From positions 17,770,417 to 17,834,416 of the forward strand of contig OY727101.1 in the NCBI GenBank assembly GCA_963402885.1: DNA of 64,000 nucleotides, read 5' to 3'. This DNA is from Antedon bifida. Its lineage: Eukaryota > Echinodermata > Crinoidea > Comatulida > Antedonidae. Position numbers and translations under genes: made by a program. This document shows, piece after piece, positions 1 to 11,900 of the stretch. How positions within the stretch are numbered: position 1 is the stretch's first letter; each line of letters opens with the position of its first letter. A model generated the notes under the pieces. The model saw only the letters and a program-made list of their open reading frames with translations. It made no database searches and was not told the DNA's origin.

Positions 1-921
1 TGATATTTAAAAATAGAAAATATACATTCATAATAATTTACTACGCAATTTATCATAATAAATATTGGTCTATAAAATATCATAAAGCCCCATTGTTGAT
101 ATTGTGTGTTGGTACTACTAGAAAACCAACAGCATAAATAATCTATTGTGTGTAGTTTCCACACAACCTCACTTGAAAGGAGCTGCTTATCATGGACTTT
201 CTTTTTCATTTGTGGTAGGCTATTGTCATGCAAAATAACAATAACCCTTAAAGCTATACATTGTATACAGTCAGAGTCTGTATCTAGGAATTTTAAACCA
301 TGCAATAGAGAATTTCAACAAATGAACAATTGGACGCACAATTGATGGTTAAAAGGGTCAAATTATAATTATTTCTTATTCTTATTTTTTAAATATTTTA
401 TTTCAAAATCAACTGATTGATTATAAATAGAATAAAATATAAAAATACCCCCGGAAATAGCAAAACCTAAATAATACTGTATAAGGAAGTATCGAACAGA
501 ATAACCTTGGATTTAAAATTGGAGACTTATCAAATTTTAAAAAAGGGTCACATTATAATTTTTTTTTTCATATTTTTAAAATATTTTATTTCAAAATCAA
601 CTGATTGGTTTAATATAAATAAAATAAAATTCCCCCGGAAATAGCAAAACCTAAATAATATAAAGAAGTATCAAACAGAATAACATTGGATTTAAACTCA
701 GAGACCCACCAACTTTTAAAAACAACAAAAATAAATACATTATCAATATTAAATTTAAAATAATCAAATAGATTAGTATAGTAGGATATATGCAATACGT
801 GGAACATTATTATTATTATTATTATTCTAAAGTAAAATTCTACATCCGGAGCAATTTAAATTTAAACAGCTTTGTCGTAAAGATTGATGCTAAGTAGAAT
901 CGTGTGTATAATGTGGTGATA
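1..921. repeat. AT-rich non-coding stretch with a ~185-bp tandem duplication
   Basis: No convincing coding sequence. A segment at about 354-538 is repeated directly at about 539-718. Both copies contain an AGGGTCA-AATTATAA type start, an ATTTCAAAATCAACTGATTG core and a CCCCCGGAAATAGCAAAACC motif, with scattered substitutions. A short ATT run lies at about 808-826. By position this is probably a numb intron, because numb exons 2-3 lie to the right on the minus strand and the rest of the gene must lie to the left. Confidence 0.6.
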
Positions 922-1662
922 ATAGTGGGGTGCCTTAAGGGAAAAAATGGTCAAAAACGTTACACGGATGACAAAGTTTTCAAATTTTGCACATATGTTC
1001 ACTTGGACATACAGATTAAAAAAATCACTGTAGCCAAGAAAAAAAATGTATTTTATGACCATATTTGGAGTATTTTCAAAATGGCCGCCAAAACAAAATG
1101 ATGGTCCATATCTTAGTAACCGGTAGGAGTACAGAGTTCATTTTAGTGTTAAATTGCTTAGAACACATATGTTTCTATTCACTCTAATACAACATTTTAT
1201 TAGAAAATGGCCGGAATCATCATTTCCGGAATTGTGACCTTTGACCCTAGTATGGTCATATCTCGATAACTACTGACAGTAGAAACATGAGGTTGGTCTT
1301 AAAATATTCAAAATATACATGTTAGTATTTGGTCTAACGGACTATTTTTCCCAAAAGTGACTGGAAATCATAATATTGACCTTTGACCCGATAACCTCAA
1401 ATTTCGTTACCGAATGCGCATAACATCAAAATATTGGGCTTAAATTGTCAAAAATGTATATTTTTGTATTAATTAAGGTAATGACTGAATTTGTCAATTG
1501 ACCAGAAGTAATGATATTAACTTTTGACTTAAATTTTGTTTTATATCACTACAACTAACTTCAGTGTTATAGAGAAGCAGTGCCTTTTCGACATAATCTA
1601 TTTTTTAACATTCCAAAGACCAGTTAAAATAAATCACAATATTTGTTATAATAGTTTCTATT
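922..1662 (+). repeat. Left terminal inverted repeat of the DNA transposon
   Basis: This arm matches the reverse complement of 3797-4528 over almost its whole length. The left arm has a short extra stretch near its outer end (around 936-950) that the right arm lacks. Short ORFs on either strand here (904-1101 plus, 862-1062 minus) are shadows of the repeat. Confidence 0.85.
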
Positions 1663-2444
1663 TGAGAATAATAAATACTAATAATAACAATGATTTCATT
1701 ATTTAAGGTCCATAGAACCCCTTTTATATACAATCAATTACTATAGTATTACCTAGACAAAGATTTCCCTCCAAAATGAGTATTCATAAAATCCGGCATT
1801 CTGATTGGCTAAAAGTTTATGAAGCCAAACGTGTTGACAGGTGGATAATTGCCAAGTGGTAAGTATTTTTATGCTTATAAAGCAGTTGTTGATTTCAAAC
1901 AAGTGTTTTTATTAAATATATATATTGATTTACCACTTTAAAGCATTAGGTTACCATTAATTTACTTTCTTGTTTCTTTTAAGCATTTAAATTGATTATC
2001 AATTAGGCTAGGCTAACACAGGCTCGTTGCTAGGCATACCTCCACGGCGAAAACGACTGTGGCAATGCAAAGCGGATGCCTCTCATAGGCCTAGCAAATG
2101 CTTAGTTACAGGGAGTCCCAAGTGTAGTTTTGTGAAAAATTATATTGCAATTACACATCATTATTAAATTTAACTTTAAATAATTTTAATAATTACAATT
2201 TTTTTTTAATAATTTTAAATAATTGATGTAGGCTATAGGTTTAGGACCCATAGGTACAGGAATTGCTTCTTACACGTATTTTGGTTAAAACATGAATGAT
2301 AGAAAATGAATAAAAGAAAAACATTCATATTTATTTTTTAACTATCAGGATTGTTATTTGTTTAAGTTTACTCTATATATTTCACAGAATTTATGTTCGA
2401 GACACTAGCCCTATGACTAGACTAGGTGTAAGTAAACACTTACA

Positions 2445-2879
2445 ATGGACTGGTCAAGATGCATTATATGCCAGTCTGTTACATCGGAAAGTTTAAGGTG
2501 TCCACAAAAACGAGGAAACATTAATGCTAGATGTGTGTACGAAGCGTTTTTAAACAATGTAGACGGCTTTAAGCAACTACAAGCTTCACCACTTTCATTA
2601 GAATATGGAGACCATGGTACACCGGAGGCTTTTATTAAAAACGGTGCCTCGTGGCATCATTCTTGCCATTTGAAGTTCAACAACACTAAGCTGGAAAGGT
2701 TAAGAAAACATCAAGTAAAAGAAAACATAGATACGAAAGAGCGGTCTTCAAAAAGACAGAAAGTTGCAAGTCCTAGCAGAAATAACTGTATTTTCTGCAA
2801 AAAAGATACATTTCAAAAGCTTCATGAATACTCAAAGGTGTCACTGACAAAATACTTCGAAGAATGGCGACAGAAATGA
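2445..2879 (+). CDS. Transposon ORF1, Cys/His zinc-binding-like protein
   Basis: A 144-residue ORF inside the inverted-repeat element. The N-terminus has CIICQ (a CxxC pair), a Trp-His-His-Ser-Cys-His-Leu-Lys-Phe motif at about residues 69-77, and a second CIFCK pair near residue 115. Together these look like one or two zinc-binding modules. A basic stretch (residues about 85-108) would suit DNA binding. The pattern is what I recall for the N-terminal part of a transposon-associated protein family in marine invertebrates. The ORF ends 16 bases after the start of the next ORF in another frame, so the two were probably one protein now split by a frameshift, or are joined by splicing or recoding. 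I assign no enzymatic function. Confidence 0.6.
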   Translation: MDWSRCIICQSVTSESLRCPQKRGNINARCVYEAFLNNVDGFKQLQASPLSLEYGDHGTPEAFIKNGASWHHSCHLKFNNTKLERLRKHQVKENIDTKERSSKRQKVASPSRNNCIFCKKDTFQKLHEYSKVSLTKYFEEWRQK

Positions 2880-3835
2880 ATGATTTTGATCTTCTTGCTA
2901 CTATTTCGAATGGTGATTTAGTAGCTATTGCAGCAAAATACCACATGGATTATTTGACGCAATTTAGAAATCGATATAGAAAACATCAAAGCAATACTTT
3001 GTCTTTTTCTAAAACAGAAAGAGATCGTGTGAAAGGCAGAGTGTTTGCAGAATTGGTTTCTTATGTAGAGGGATTAGTAGAAGAGGGAACATTGTTATTT
3101 CAATTATCACATTTACATTCTTGGTTTGAAGATCGTCTTCATCAATTTGGAGAGAATATATCATTTAATAAAACGCGCTTGAAAGAAATCCTTCTACAAC
3201 ATTTCGAAACCATGGGCCTACATGAGCATTTTGATGGATACAAATGTGTTTTAATTTTTGAAGAGGCCATATATCAAATGTGGAAAGATGTGCATCGTCG
3301 ACAGTATGAAGAAGAAGCGCTGTTGTTTGCAAAGGTTGCAAAAATCTGCAGAGAAGATATTTTTCAAATGACGGATGGTTTTCAGTTCAAAGGGGCATTT
3401 CCTCCTCGTTGCCAAGAGATGGTATCACCAAGTTTAAAAATGCTGATAGCTATGATTTTATATGGGCCAAACACGAAGGAGCACGTTGACAATTCACAGA
3501 CATGCCTTACAATATCCCAATTGATTTCTTATAACTCCAAGAAGAAGGTAAGAGAAGAAACTGGTAGGCCTACTGAGCGTCATAACCTAAACCGAGAACC
3601 ACCTCTACCAATTTACATTGGGATGCTTATTCACACCAATACCAGAAGTAAGCTACTCATAGAAGCACTTATCTACCTGTTTTTCGCATTTGACCATCAG
3701 AATTACAGTCGTTGGGTAAGTGTTCACATCCGTGATATGAAAGCACTACCATCTGCTATCAAGGAAGATATCTACAAAAATTGGGTTGTTAACAAGAATA
3801 GAAACTATTATAACAAATATTGTGATTTATTTTAA
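2864..3835 (+). CDS. Transposon ORF2, probable internally deleted protein
   Basis: A 323-residue ORF. Residues 1-270 match in character the conserved middle region of the same transposon-associated family: an N-terminal LLATISNGDLVAIAAKYH-like segment, a helical region, and a PPLPIYIGMLIHTNTRSKLL-like segment. It then passes abruptly into AFDHQNYSRW and VHIRDMKALP, which in the family I recall lie several hundred residues further on. This suggests that the central part has been deleted. The last ~13 codons and the stop lie in the right inverted repeat. No DDE or tyrosine-recombinase motif can be pointed to. The activity is unknown and the protein is probably defective. Confidence 0.55.
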   Translation: MATEMNDFDLLATISNGDLVAIAAKYHMDYLTQFRNRYRKHQSNTLSFSKTERDRVKGRVFAELVSYVEGLVEEGTLLFQLSHLHSWFEDRLHQFGENISFNKTRLKEILLQHFETMGLHEHFDGYKCVLIFEEAIYQMWKDVHRRQYEEEALLFAKVAKICREDIFQMTDGFQFKGAFPPRCQEMVSPSLKMLIAMILYGPNTKEHVDNSQTCLTISQLISYNSKKKVREETGRPTERHNLNREPPLPIYIGMLIHTNTRSKLLIEALIYLFFAFDHQNYSRWVSVHIRDMKALPSAIKEDIYKNWVVNKNRNYYNKYCDLF

Positions 3836-4528
3836 CTGGTCTTTGGAATGTTAAAAAATAGATTATGTCGAAAAGCCACTGCTTCTCTATAACACTGAAG
3901 TTAGTTGTAGTGATATAAAACAAAATTTAAGTCAAAAGTTAATATCATTACTTCTGGTCAATTGACAAATTCAGTCATTACCTTAATTAATACAAAAATA
4001 TACATTTTTGACAATTTAAGCCCAATATTTTGATGTTATGCGCATTCGGTAACGAAATTTGAGGTTATCGGGTCAAAGGTCAATATTATGATTTCCAGTC
4101 ACTTTTGGGAAAAATAGTTCGTTAGACCAACTACTAACATGTATATTGTGAATATTTTAAGACCAACCTCATGTTTCTACTGTCAGTAGTTATCGAGATA
4201 TGACCATACTAGGGTCAAAGGTCACAATTCCGGAAATGATGATTCCGGCCATTTTCTAATAAAATGTTGTATTAGAGTGAATAGAAACATATGTGTTCTA
4301 AGCAATTTAACACTAAAATGAACTCTGTACCCCTACCGGTTACTAAGATATGGACCATCATTTTGTTTTGGTGGCCATTTTGAAAATACTCCAAATATGG
4401 TCATAAAATACATTTTTTTTCTTGGCTACAGTGATTTTTTTAATCTGTATGTCCAAGTGAACATATGTGCAAAATTTGAAAACTTTGTCATCCGTGTAAC
4501 GTTTTTGACCCTAAGGCACCCCACTATA
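3797..4528 (-). repeat. Right terminal inverted repeat of the DNA transposon
   Basis: Reverse complement of 922-1662. It contains the end of ORF2 and an outer shadow ORF (4397-4621). The outermost bases GGCACCCCACTAT mirror the left end. Confidence 0.85.
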
Positions 4529-5805
4529 AGTATTCCACAACCAAGCAGAGTTTTATGTGACTATGCACAGCATGGGTATTATGACATTAATACCGTAATG
4601 CACTTTAGTCTAAGATTCTAGACAGCGATTTGGCTGTTTACTTTGGTAAGGAAAACATTTTGGCACACATGGCGTGTCATACCTTGAGATGGAATAATTT
4701 TTCTGATTCATTTACAGTACATGTACTTTAAAGTGCTGTAAAATCATAAGCTGATGGTGACAATAACTTGGGGCAAGTCAACAATATAATGTAGTAAATA
4801 TTTTTTTAAGCTCTGTCTACAACCATCAAATTGTATGTGACAAAAAATGTGAGATGTGATGTTGTCATATTACTATCATATTTAAGTGTATCACTACCAA
4901 ACTAGTTTGATAGTAGTGTAGACAGAGCTTTAGACATGTGAGTAGTATACAGTCAGGGACGGAAGACTGACTCTAAAGAGCCTTGTCACCCTTTGGGCCA
5001 TAAAATAAATTTGCACCCAAATATCAAAATGCCCCTAAAATACTCCAATCGTTGGCTTATACAGTATCCGCACCAACACAGTATAGATATAAACGGTTTT
5101 AAATTGCACACTTAGATATAAGTCCATCTTCTATCATTGAACTGTGCGGAACAGCACGTCTGGATGCCAACCAATGAAAGCTGATGCTCAATGTATAAAC
5201 ATTTGTTCATCTGTTTGTAAAATGGTATGTTAGGTCAGAAGGATGTTTTTACAGTTGTCTGACGCTTAAATGGTAGATAAACGTTGATGTGACATTGTAT
5301 AGATACAATGGTTGGAGTCTTCTTTTAGGGATCATCCCGTATTCGAAACAGAAATTAAATTTTGCTCATACAAAACCGAGTTATGTAACTCTCTATACAA
5401 AACCAAGTTTAACACACTATACAATAGTACATGTCAATGTTAACATTTTGTGATGTCATTATATTACAAAGGCTAAGGGTGAATGAAAACAAACCAAGGG
5501 GACAAGAGTGGGTATAACATTGCATAAATCTTGACAATTACAGTATACAGTGGATATGAAAAGGCTTCTTCAGGTGGGAGCAGAGTTTTTTTGAAAAACC
5601 ACTTTAATAATAATTTAGGCTGAGTAGATAATGCGACTACTGTAGGCTGCATAAATGGATGAATTGAGGCGGCATCAATAACTGCCACCATATAGCTTAA
5701 AGAAATCCTATGTTCCTGTATGTTCAACATCCTGAACACATACCACTGTTACTGATACAGTGAATTCAAAACATCCTAAAATAATTCATAAACTGCAAAA
5801 ATCTT
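4529..5805. other. Probable numb intron, no gene seen
   Basis: Apart from the MITE at 4809-4929 this stretch is unique-looking AT-rich DNA. A minus-strand ORF at 5473-5739 (88 residues) has no recognisable motif and no splice context, so I do not call it a gene. Confidence 0.5.
4809..4929. mobile_element. MITE family A (AGCTCTGTCTACAC), copy 1
   Basis: A palindromic element starting AAGCTCTGTCTAC and ending GTAGACAGAGCTT. Its inner core has TGTGATGT and CATATT words, and it is flanked by TTTAA/TTTA. No coding capacity. Confidence 0.8.
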
Positions 5806-5909
5806 AAGCTCTGTCTACTGTACACTATCAAACTAGTTTGATCAAAAAAGTGTGATGTGCCCAAATATGGTAGCTATAATATGACATCACATTTTTTTGT
5901 TTGACATAC
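5806..5909. mobile_element. MITE family A, copy 2, right end missing
   Basis: Begins AAGCTCTGTCTACTGTACACTATCAAACT-like and reaches the ATTTTTTTGTTTGACATA part, but lacks the closing GTAGACAGAGCTT arm. It ends about 20 bases from the 5' splice site of numb exon 3 (minus strand). Confidence 0.75.
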
Positions 5910-5928
5910 AATATATTCTAAAACCAAC

Positions 5929-8900
5929 CTCTCTTAAAACCTTTGCCGCATCTTCACATACATTCATACCACGCGATTCTGTAACCTCGACAGATCCAAG
6001 GTACTGAAAAAATAACAACAATAAAACAATGTTTTGTGATTTTTATAAATAATGCCATCAATGTATTTTGTTAATTGTGTGACAGGTATTTTAAATTTCT
6101 TAAACATGAAGCGTAATAGTTATGATGTTCTTCTTATCAGGTTCAAGTCCGGTTGGAGGCATTTAATCCCGCAATAATTTTACGGGACTACAGTACAGTT
6201 ATCCATTGTAACTGCGTGGTAATTATAGAAAACACTGTACAGTATTATAGTCAATATATTTTGTGGATACTGTACTGTATAGTATTTTATACAATTACTG
6301 AGTAGAGAAATTACTTACTTTAACGGAAAAGTTACACGAGCCAGCACGTACAAGTTTTTCGTCTTGCTGCCATTGGTGAGGTTTACTCGCTGTTGGAACA
6401 CGTGATTCCTTCCGCCTGAAACTCCGCCTTAGTTTCTTCATGCTTAGTGATCTTCTAAGGCGATTTCCACGCTTAGGGGGGCTGCCTCCTTCGCCACCAG
6501 CACTGCTACTGCGCTTCCGCCCACCAAAGAAAAATTCCCTATAAACAAAAACAAAATAATTTTAACAATTAAATTAATAATAAACATTCCTGTCCTGCAG
6601 ACGATGACCTGAGATCATCCAATGACTAAATTTAGTTTTTCTTCCTGTTTTACTTTTTTTCTTTTGCTGAAGTTCTTCTTTTATTTCATTGCTGTACAGT
6701 ATACTACTGTATAAACGAAAACATGTATGTACTGTATTTCATTTTCATTTCATTTATTTCCGTAAACATAATAATTAATACAAATAAACATCACAAAACT
6801 CATGACGGTGACAGGATTCAACAAAGCAAACTTAATTGATTACAAATTTTCTCCACCATCACGGATCACTATTGTGAAAACGCGATTCCTTCCGTTTGAA
6901 ACTTTAAGTACAGTATTAACTATTAAGAAAATGCTGATGATGGTTAACACATAAAAAAACTTTATTATCTCAAACAAACCGAAGAAATTACAAGCGCTTG
7001 CAGTCGAACATACTGTACATAAAAATATACAGATACACTATAAAAATATGAAATTTACTCAATACTAGATTATTTAAATATTTTAAATAATTATTTCAAA
7101 AACCTGATTTCTTCTAAATCTAATGTAGCTCCATCAAACGCCATGCTGCGACAAGATTGTATCACATCTCCAAGAGAATGAATATTGAAAAATGAAGCGC
7201 AATACAATAATTAATCTTATGCATGAAAACCATTAAATCAATTACGTTGACGCTAGATTTCTATAAACATGCTTGTTCAGGTGGTGGTTTCTAAGCATTC
7301 GTAAAGTGAGGCTTTATTTTTTATTAGTAGATGACGGCACAGATTGTTATGTTTTATAACAACCTCCTAAAATCATTCGCTAAGGTTTAAAGGTTACATT
7401 AGTGTTTATGACATTAAGAAAATGATTCTTTTGATATTGCCTTATTGTACAGTAAGTACTTAAAAGTGGAAATGAACCTTGGTGGTAGCTAATGATATAC
7501 TTGCTTACAAATCCTAGGCCAGGTGTCAGTTCATATACTGTACTGTATCCTAGCTCTGTCTGTACAAACAAAGGTACAGTACCAGGATATTTCCACCAGT
7601 GCGAATACTGTACCTACTGTACTAAAGCACCATACTGCACTGTACTGTATGTAACATTAACAATTGGTTTGGATCCATGGATTTATTTTTCCCTGTATCC
7701 TACTGTGTGTTTGCATTTTTGACACGTGTTTCAAAAAAATAAATATTTGGAAAAACCCAAGAAGTACTGTATCAATGATAAAGGACAATTTTGTATAACA
7801 AAAAATAGAGTTTTTTTTATAATCCATAATATTGACGATGCCTATTTTACTGTACTGTATGAGTACACAAGATAGAATTTATTTAGTATTTATGAATAAA
7901 GTATTAAAGCTATACTATAAAATAAGTAAAAATATACTCTAGCTTGTACTGTAGATCACTGTGGTTAAAAGTATTCAAAAGGTGTGTTTCTATTGTTGAT
8001 AACACAATAACTAGATAAAGGTGAAAAGACCAGAAGAATAGTCTAAGGTGAGAGCTAATTTAATCCAATCATTTAATTCTCTAGAATAAAATTTCCTAGT
8101 CCACTCCAATGTGCTCCATGAATGAATTGATGTACTGTACAATACTATACAGTATTGTAATGTACAACTCCATGAATTGATGTACTGTACTGTAGATTGT
8201 ACATTACTGTAGCAAATTAGACAGTACTGTACAATCTACACTTACTGTACATTACTGTAGGACCATAATCAAATACTGTAGTCCACTTTTTAGTACTTGC
8301 AGTATCAGAAAATGATATTTAAAAAATAGTTAAAAAAGGCTTAAAATCAGATTAATACAGTGATACCTTAGCTCTTGTGGTCCAAGCAATGACAATTAAT
8401 CACAAAATGGAAGAGTGTAGATTTGATTATGTACTAAGTTGAAAACAGTCATTTTTATACAACACAAGTTTGTTTATGACATAAATAAATGCTCTGTATC
8501 ATTTTGACATTATCCACATTGCAGTTTGTTTACTGTATGAGATAAAACATGACATTTTAATAGTTATACAGTTAACTTAAAAGCATGATATAAATTAAAA
8601 GCCAGAACTGAAATCAGATCCTTTGTCAAAGCAATAATGCTGTCTCTTTCTCATTTACTGTACTTTAATTAGGAGTTATTTTAAAATGAAAACAATTGAC
8701 CTGGGAATTACACTGGGAATATATTGAGACACTGAACTAAATTACAGTTTAACCTATTATAAGAACGACGATGAGACAAACGGTAATGGTTGGTTGCTTA
8801 TGAACTCTGTCGGAGGTTACTTCAGATACTGCCTGGGGATTTTTTTACCTTTTTTAAAATGACTTTTATATGTACATATTTATACTGTACTACATTAAAA

Positions 8901-11900
8901 CTTTTTCAAGTGGAATAGTACAGTTCCTACAGTATGTTGAGCAATACTTTTTGGCCTTCCATACATTTTGGCCTTCCATACAGTAGCATGGAAATATAAA
9001 ATTAACTTACAGTTACAAACAACTTTAATAATGTACAGTATTTAGTATTGGGATGAATGATTTTCAATAGAAAGATGGCCCAGTTTGTGGACAACACCAT
9101 CATTCCAATAGGGGTGTTCAACTGTGTTACTGTAGTAGTAATAGTGTTAATGTTTATCCAGGTAAGGTACAGTTAGTCACAAAATAGACTCTAGTATCTT
9201 AGTCACCTGTACATTACAATTTACTAACAAACAGTTAGTAAACTTGTATTTACATTATTAATAAGATCTACACAAGATAAGCTCCCAATAGTGAAAGGCG
9301 TAATTTGTACAGATTTTAAGATAAGCCAACATTATTCAAAGTAAATTAAAACCTTTCATGCTATCAAGTGCGTGTAAACAAAAGCATACCCTTGCGGTAC
9401 TCATAGGGGAATTCCTCTATACGTAATATGGCTTATGTTAGTCATACAGTAGCCAAGTGTACAGGTATGACATAATACTGTACTCTGTTGCCATGCCGTG
9501 ATTATAGTTACTGTATAGTATGTTTCCAAGTACAGTACAGTACTTTAAAAAGTAGTAGTTAGATGTACAGTACTGTACAGTAGCTGCTGTATTGTACACA
9601 TTGTCAATTTAAATCTAATGTACAGGAGTACAGTATACTTATTAATTATGGAACAATATCTAAGAATTAGTACTGAGCTGTATTGTTGTGCCACCTGCTC
9701 CCACATCACACTACTGATTTGAACATTAAGAGGTGTACGAAGTGGAATTACCGTTTGTTTTATAGCTGCAGTATCTGAGGCAAAATTGAATTACCGCACA
9801 CGGTTGCACAGCGGGAATAAGAGGTAAATTTCAACCTGTCCGAACGGACACCTACAGTACAATCACTGTTTAAAATACATACAGTATGTTTAGTTTTTTT
9901 TTAAACTCTGTATCCAACATTCTGAATTTGTCTACTAAGGTGGAACATTATTAATACACTAGAGTTGTGCAAAATAAGAAAACTATCCAGGCTGTAGATT
10001 TTACACATTATGTGTGTTTTAAAAATTTACATCAACAAAATCTTTAATTAAGAACGTTTTCTGCTAATCTAGAAAAGTGTTACGTTCAATGAAGTTGAAG
10101 ACCGTACAGTACTGTAATTTACTGAATGGATTGTATTCATTCATGGTAAATTTTTGTTAATTTGTAAAATGCACTGCAGTGATCCGTGGACAAATCTCTT
10201 TGAATAGCCTCAGTTAACAATCATAATTAACAGTTTTGCTACCATTAACGCAAACTAAAAAACAAATTAAACCAGTCATCCACATATGGTATGGTATTTT
10301 AAAGTAATTTGGATTTTTTAACTAAAAACAAATTTGAACTATAAACTAACTATACAGTAGGTTGCTACTATCAGTAATATTATAAGAGTCTCAAGTATAG
10401 TCACAGTATTACACGCCATGTGTGCCAAAATGGGTTTTTTTTCGGATGTACTGTCCAACTACAGTATAAGCCAAATCATCTTCTATATATTTATAGCATA
10501 CAATACAGTAGCCTATATAATACATTAGAAATAGATTTATAGGTCATCATATCACAAACCCCTCCTCCACACTGTGTGTGTACACAGTACTATACAAGCA
10601 ATCCATTTTCTATACAAAAACAATACAGTACAGTTTGGTCTAGCCCCTGTTTAAATTAGGCTATATCAATTTTATTATAAACATTGACGCACAATGTTAC
10701 CAGATGTCATCCATTCTGAATAGTCTTCAAAACTCTATGGAATTATTATTATCCAATATCATGCGTCACTCATCAACCAGTATGGTAGCAACACAGGTGT
10801 GGAGAATTGGAATGTTGTTGAATTTCAACTTATAATATTGCAATGAAGGAGCATTTCCTTATTTAGCTCAGGCCACTTCTTTTTTTATCCAAGAGTAGAT
10901 GATACAGTGCTACTGTATAAATGTACAGATTCAGTCATTCATAAAGTACATATAGTACAATGATAATTGTTTTCTTGGCAGAAAAACACAAGCAAAACAA
11001 TACACACATAATATTTACATTCGTGATCAACATGGACTAATCAAGCAATATAAAATACAAAAGACCTAATGACCTACTGTATCTTTGGAACTCATTGTTG
11101 TGGAATAGAATGAAAATTTATGTACAGTAGTTTAATAATATAACAGCTACTGTACAATATGGGTTCCTAGTTTTTACTACCTGTACATTATAGCTAACTG
11201 TAAGTTGTAACAGTGTAAAATATTATTATGTATTCAAGTACAATAGACCTTGTAGAGTCTCATGCTACAGTATGAAGTGAACTATTGTAATAATAAGGAA
11301 ACCATTCAAAAATAAAATAAAAATTGCCCGACCACAGCAGACTACTAAATAATACGTTGCACAATGTGCACACTACTGTAAACTACTCATATTTTTTTTA
11401 AACATTTATTTTATGTACTAACTGTACTGTAGCCAACTCAACTCTTCTATACTATATACTAAGTACAGTACTGTATTTTAGCGAGAGTTTTTAAGTACCT
11501 GTACATTCATTATGTCCCTTCCTTTCATACTGTAGAACCATACTACTAAATTTAATATCTTTTTTTATATACACTGTATACTAAATATTTACTAATACTA
11601 AAGTAAACTAACCTGTCTCAAAATGTGAATTGTTAATCAAAAAGATTAATTAAAGATACAGCACAATAGGCTGGCTTTCACAAAGAAAATACCAGTAAAA
11701 ATAAATAAAATAACAGAACTAATAAGCTCATCACAAGACCAGGCATCAGGATGTGATGATAACAGAAAACAATAAACCAAAATTATGAATAAGTTTCTTT
11801 TCAAACTAAAATAATACTGTGCAAATTTTATACAATATAAACAACTGGTATTTTGATTACTTTAACAAAGTATAATAGTGGAATAAACAATAGCATTTCC

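Larger units (their letters stand above)
922..4528. mobile_element. DNA transposon with ~730-bp terminal inverted repeats
   Basis: The left end (about 922-1662) and right end (about 3797-4528) are near-identical inverted copies, both starting with ATAGTGGGGTGCCTTA. They differ by scattered substitutions and small indels. Between them are two overlapping plus-strand ORFs (2445-2879, 2864-3835). The stop of the second ORF lies inside the right inverted repeat. No clear target-site duplication is visible beyond a possible TA. The proteins resemble, from memory, a repeat-associated family common in cnidarian and echinoderm gene models, but I cannot name the superfamily. The second ORF appears to have an internal deletion, so this is probably a non-autonomous or decayed copy. 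It lies in what should be a numb intron. Confidence 0.85.

Noticed and set aside
904-1101. Plus-strand ORF and its mirror ORFs at 862-1062 and 4397-4621
   Set aside because: They are shadows in the terminal inverted repeats of the DNA transposon; the same peptide occurs at both ends in opposite orientations.
5473-5739. Minus-strand 88-residue ORF considered as the next numb exon
   Set aside because: Its sequence does not match the expected continuation of the PTB domain and it lacks matching splice sites in phase.
1-5928. Further numb coding exons
   Set aside because: No minus-strand frame resembles the rest of the PTB domain or the NPF tail, so the gene must continue beyond the left edge.
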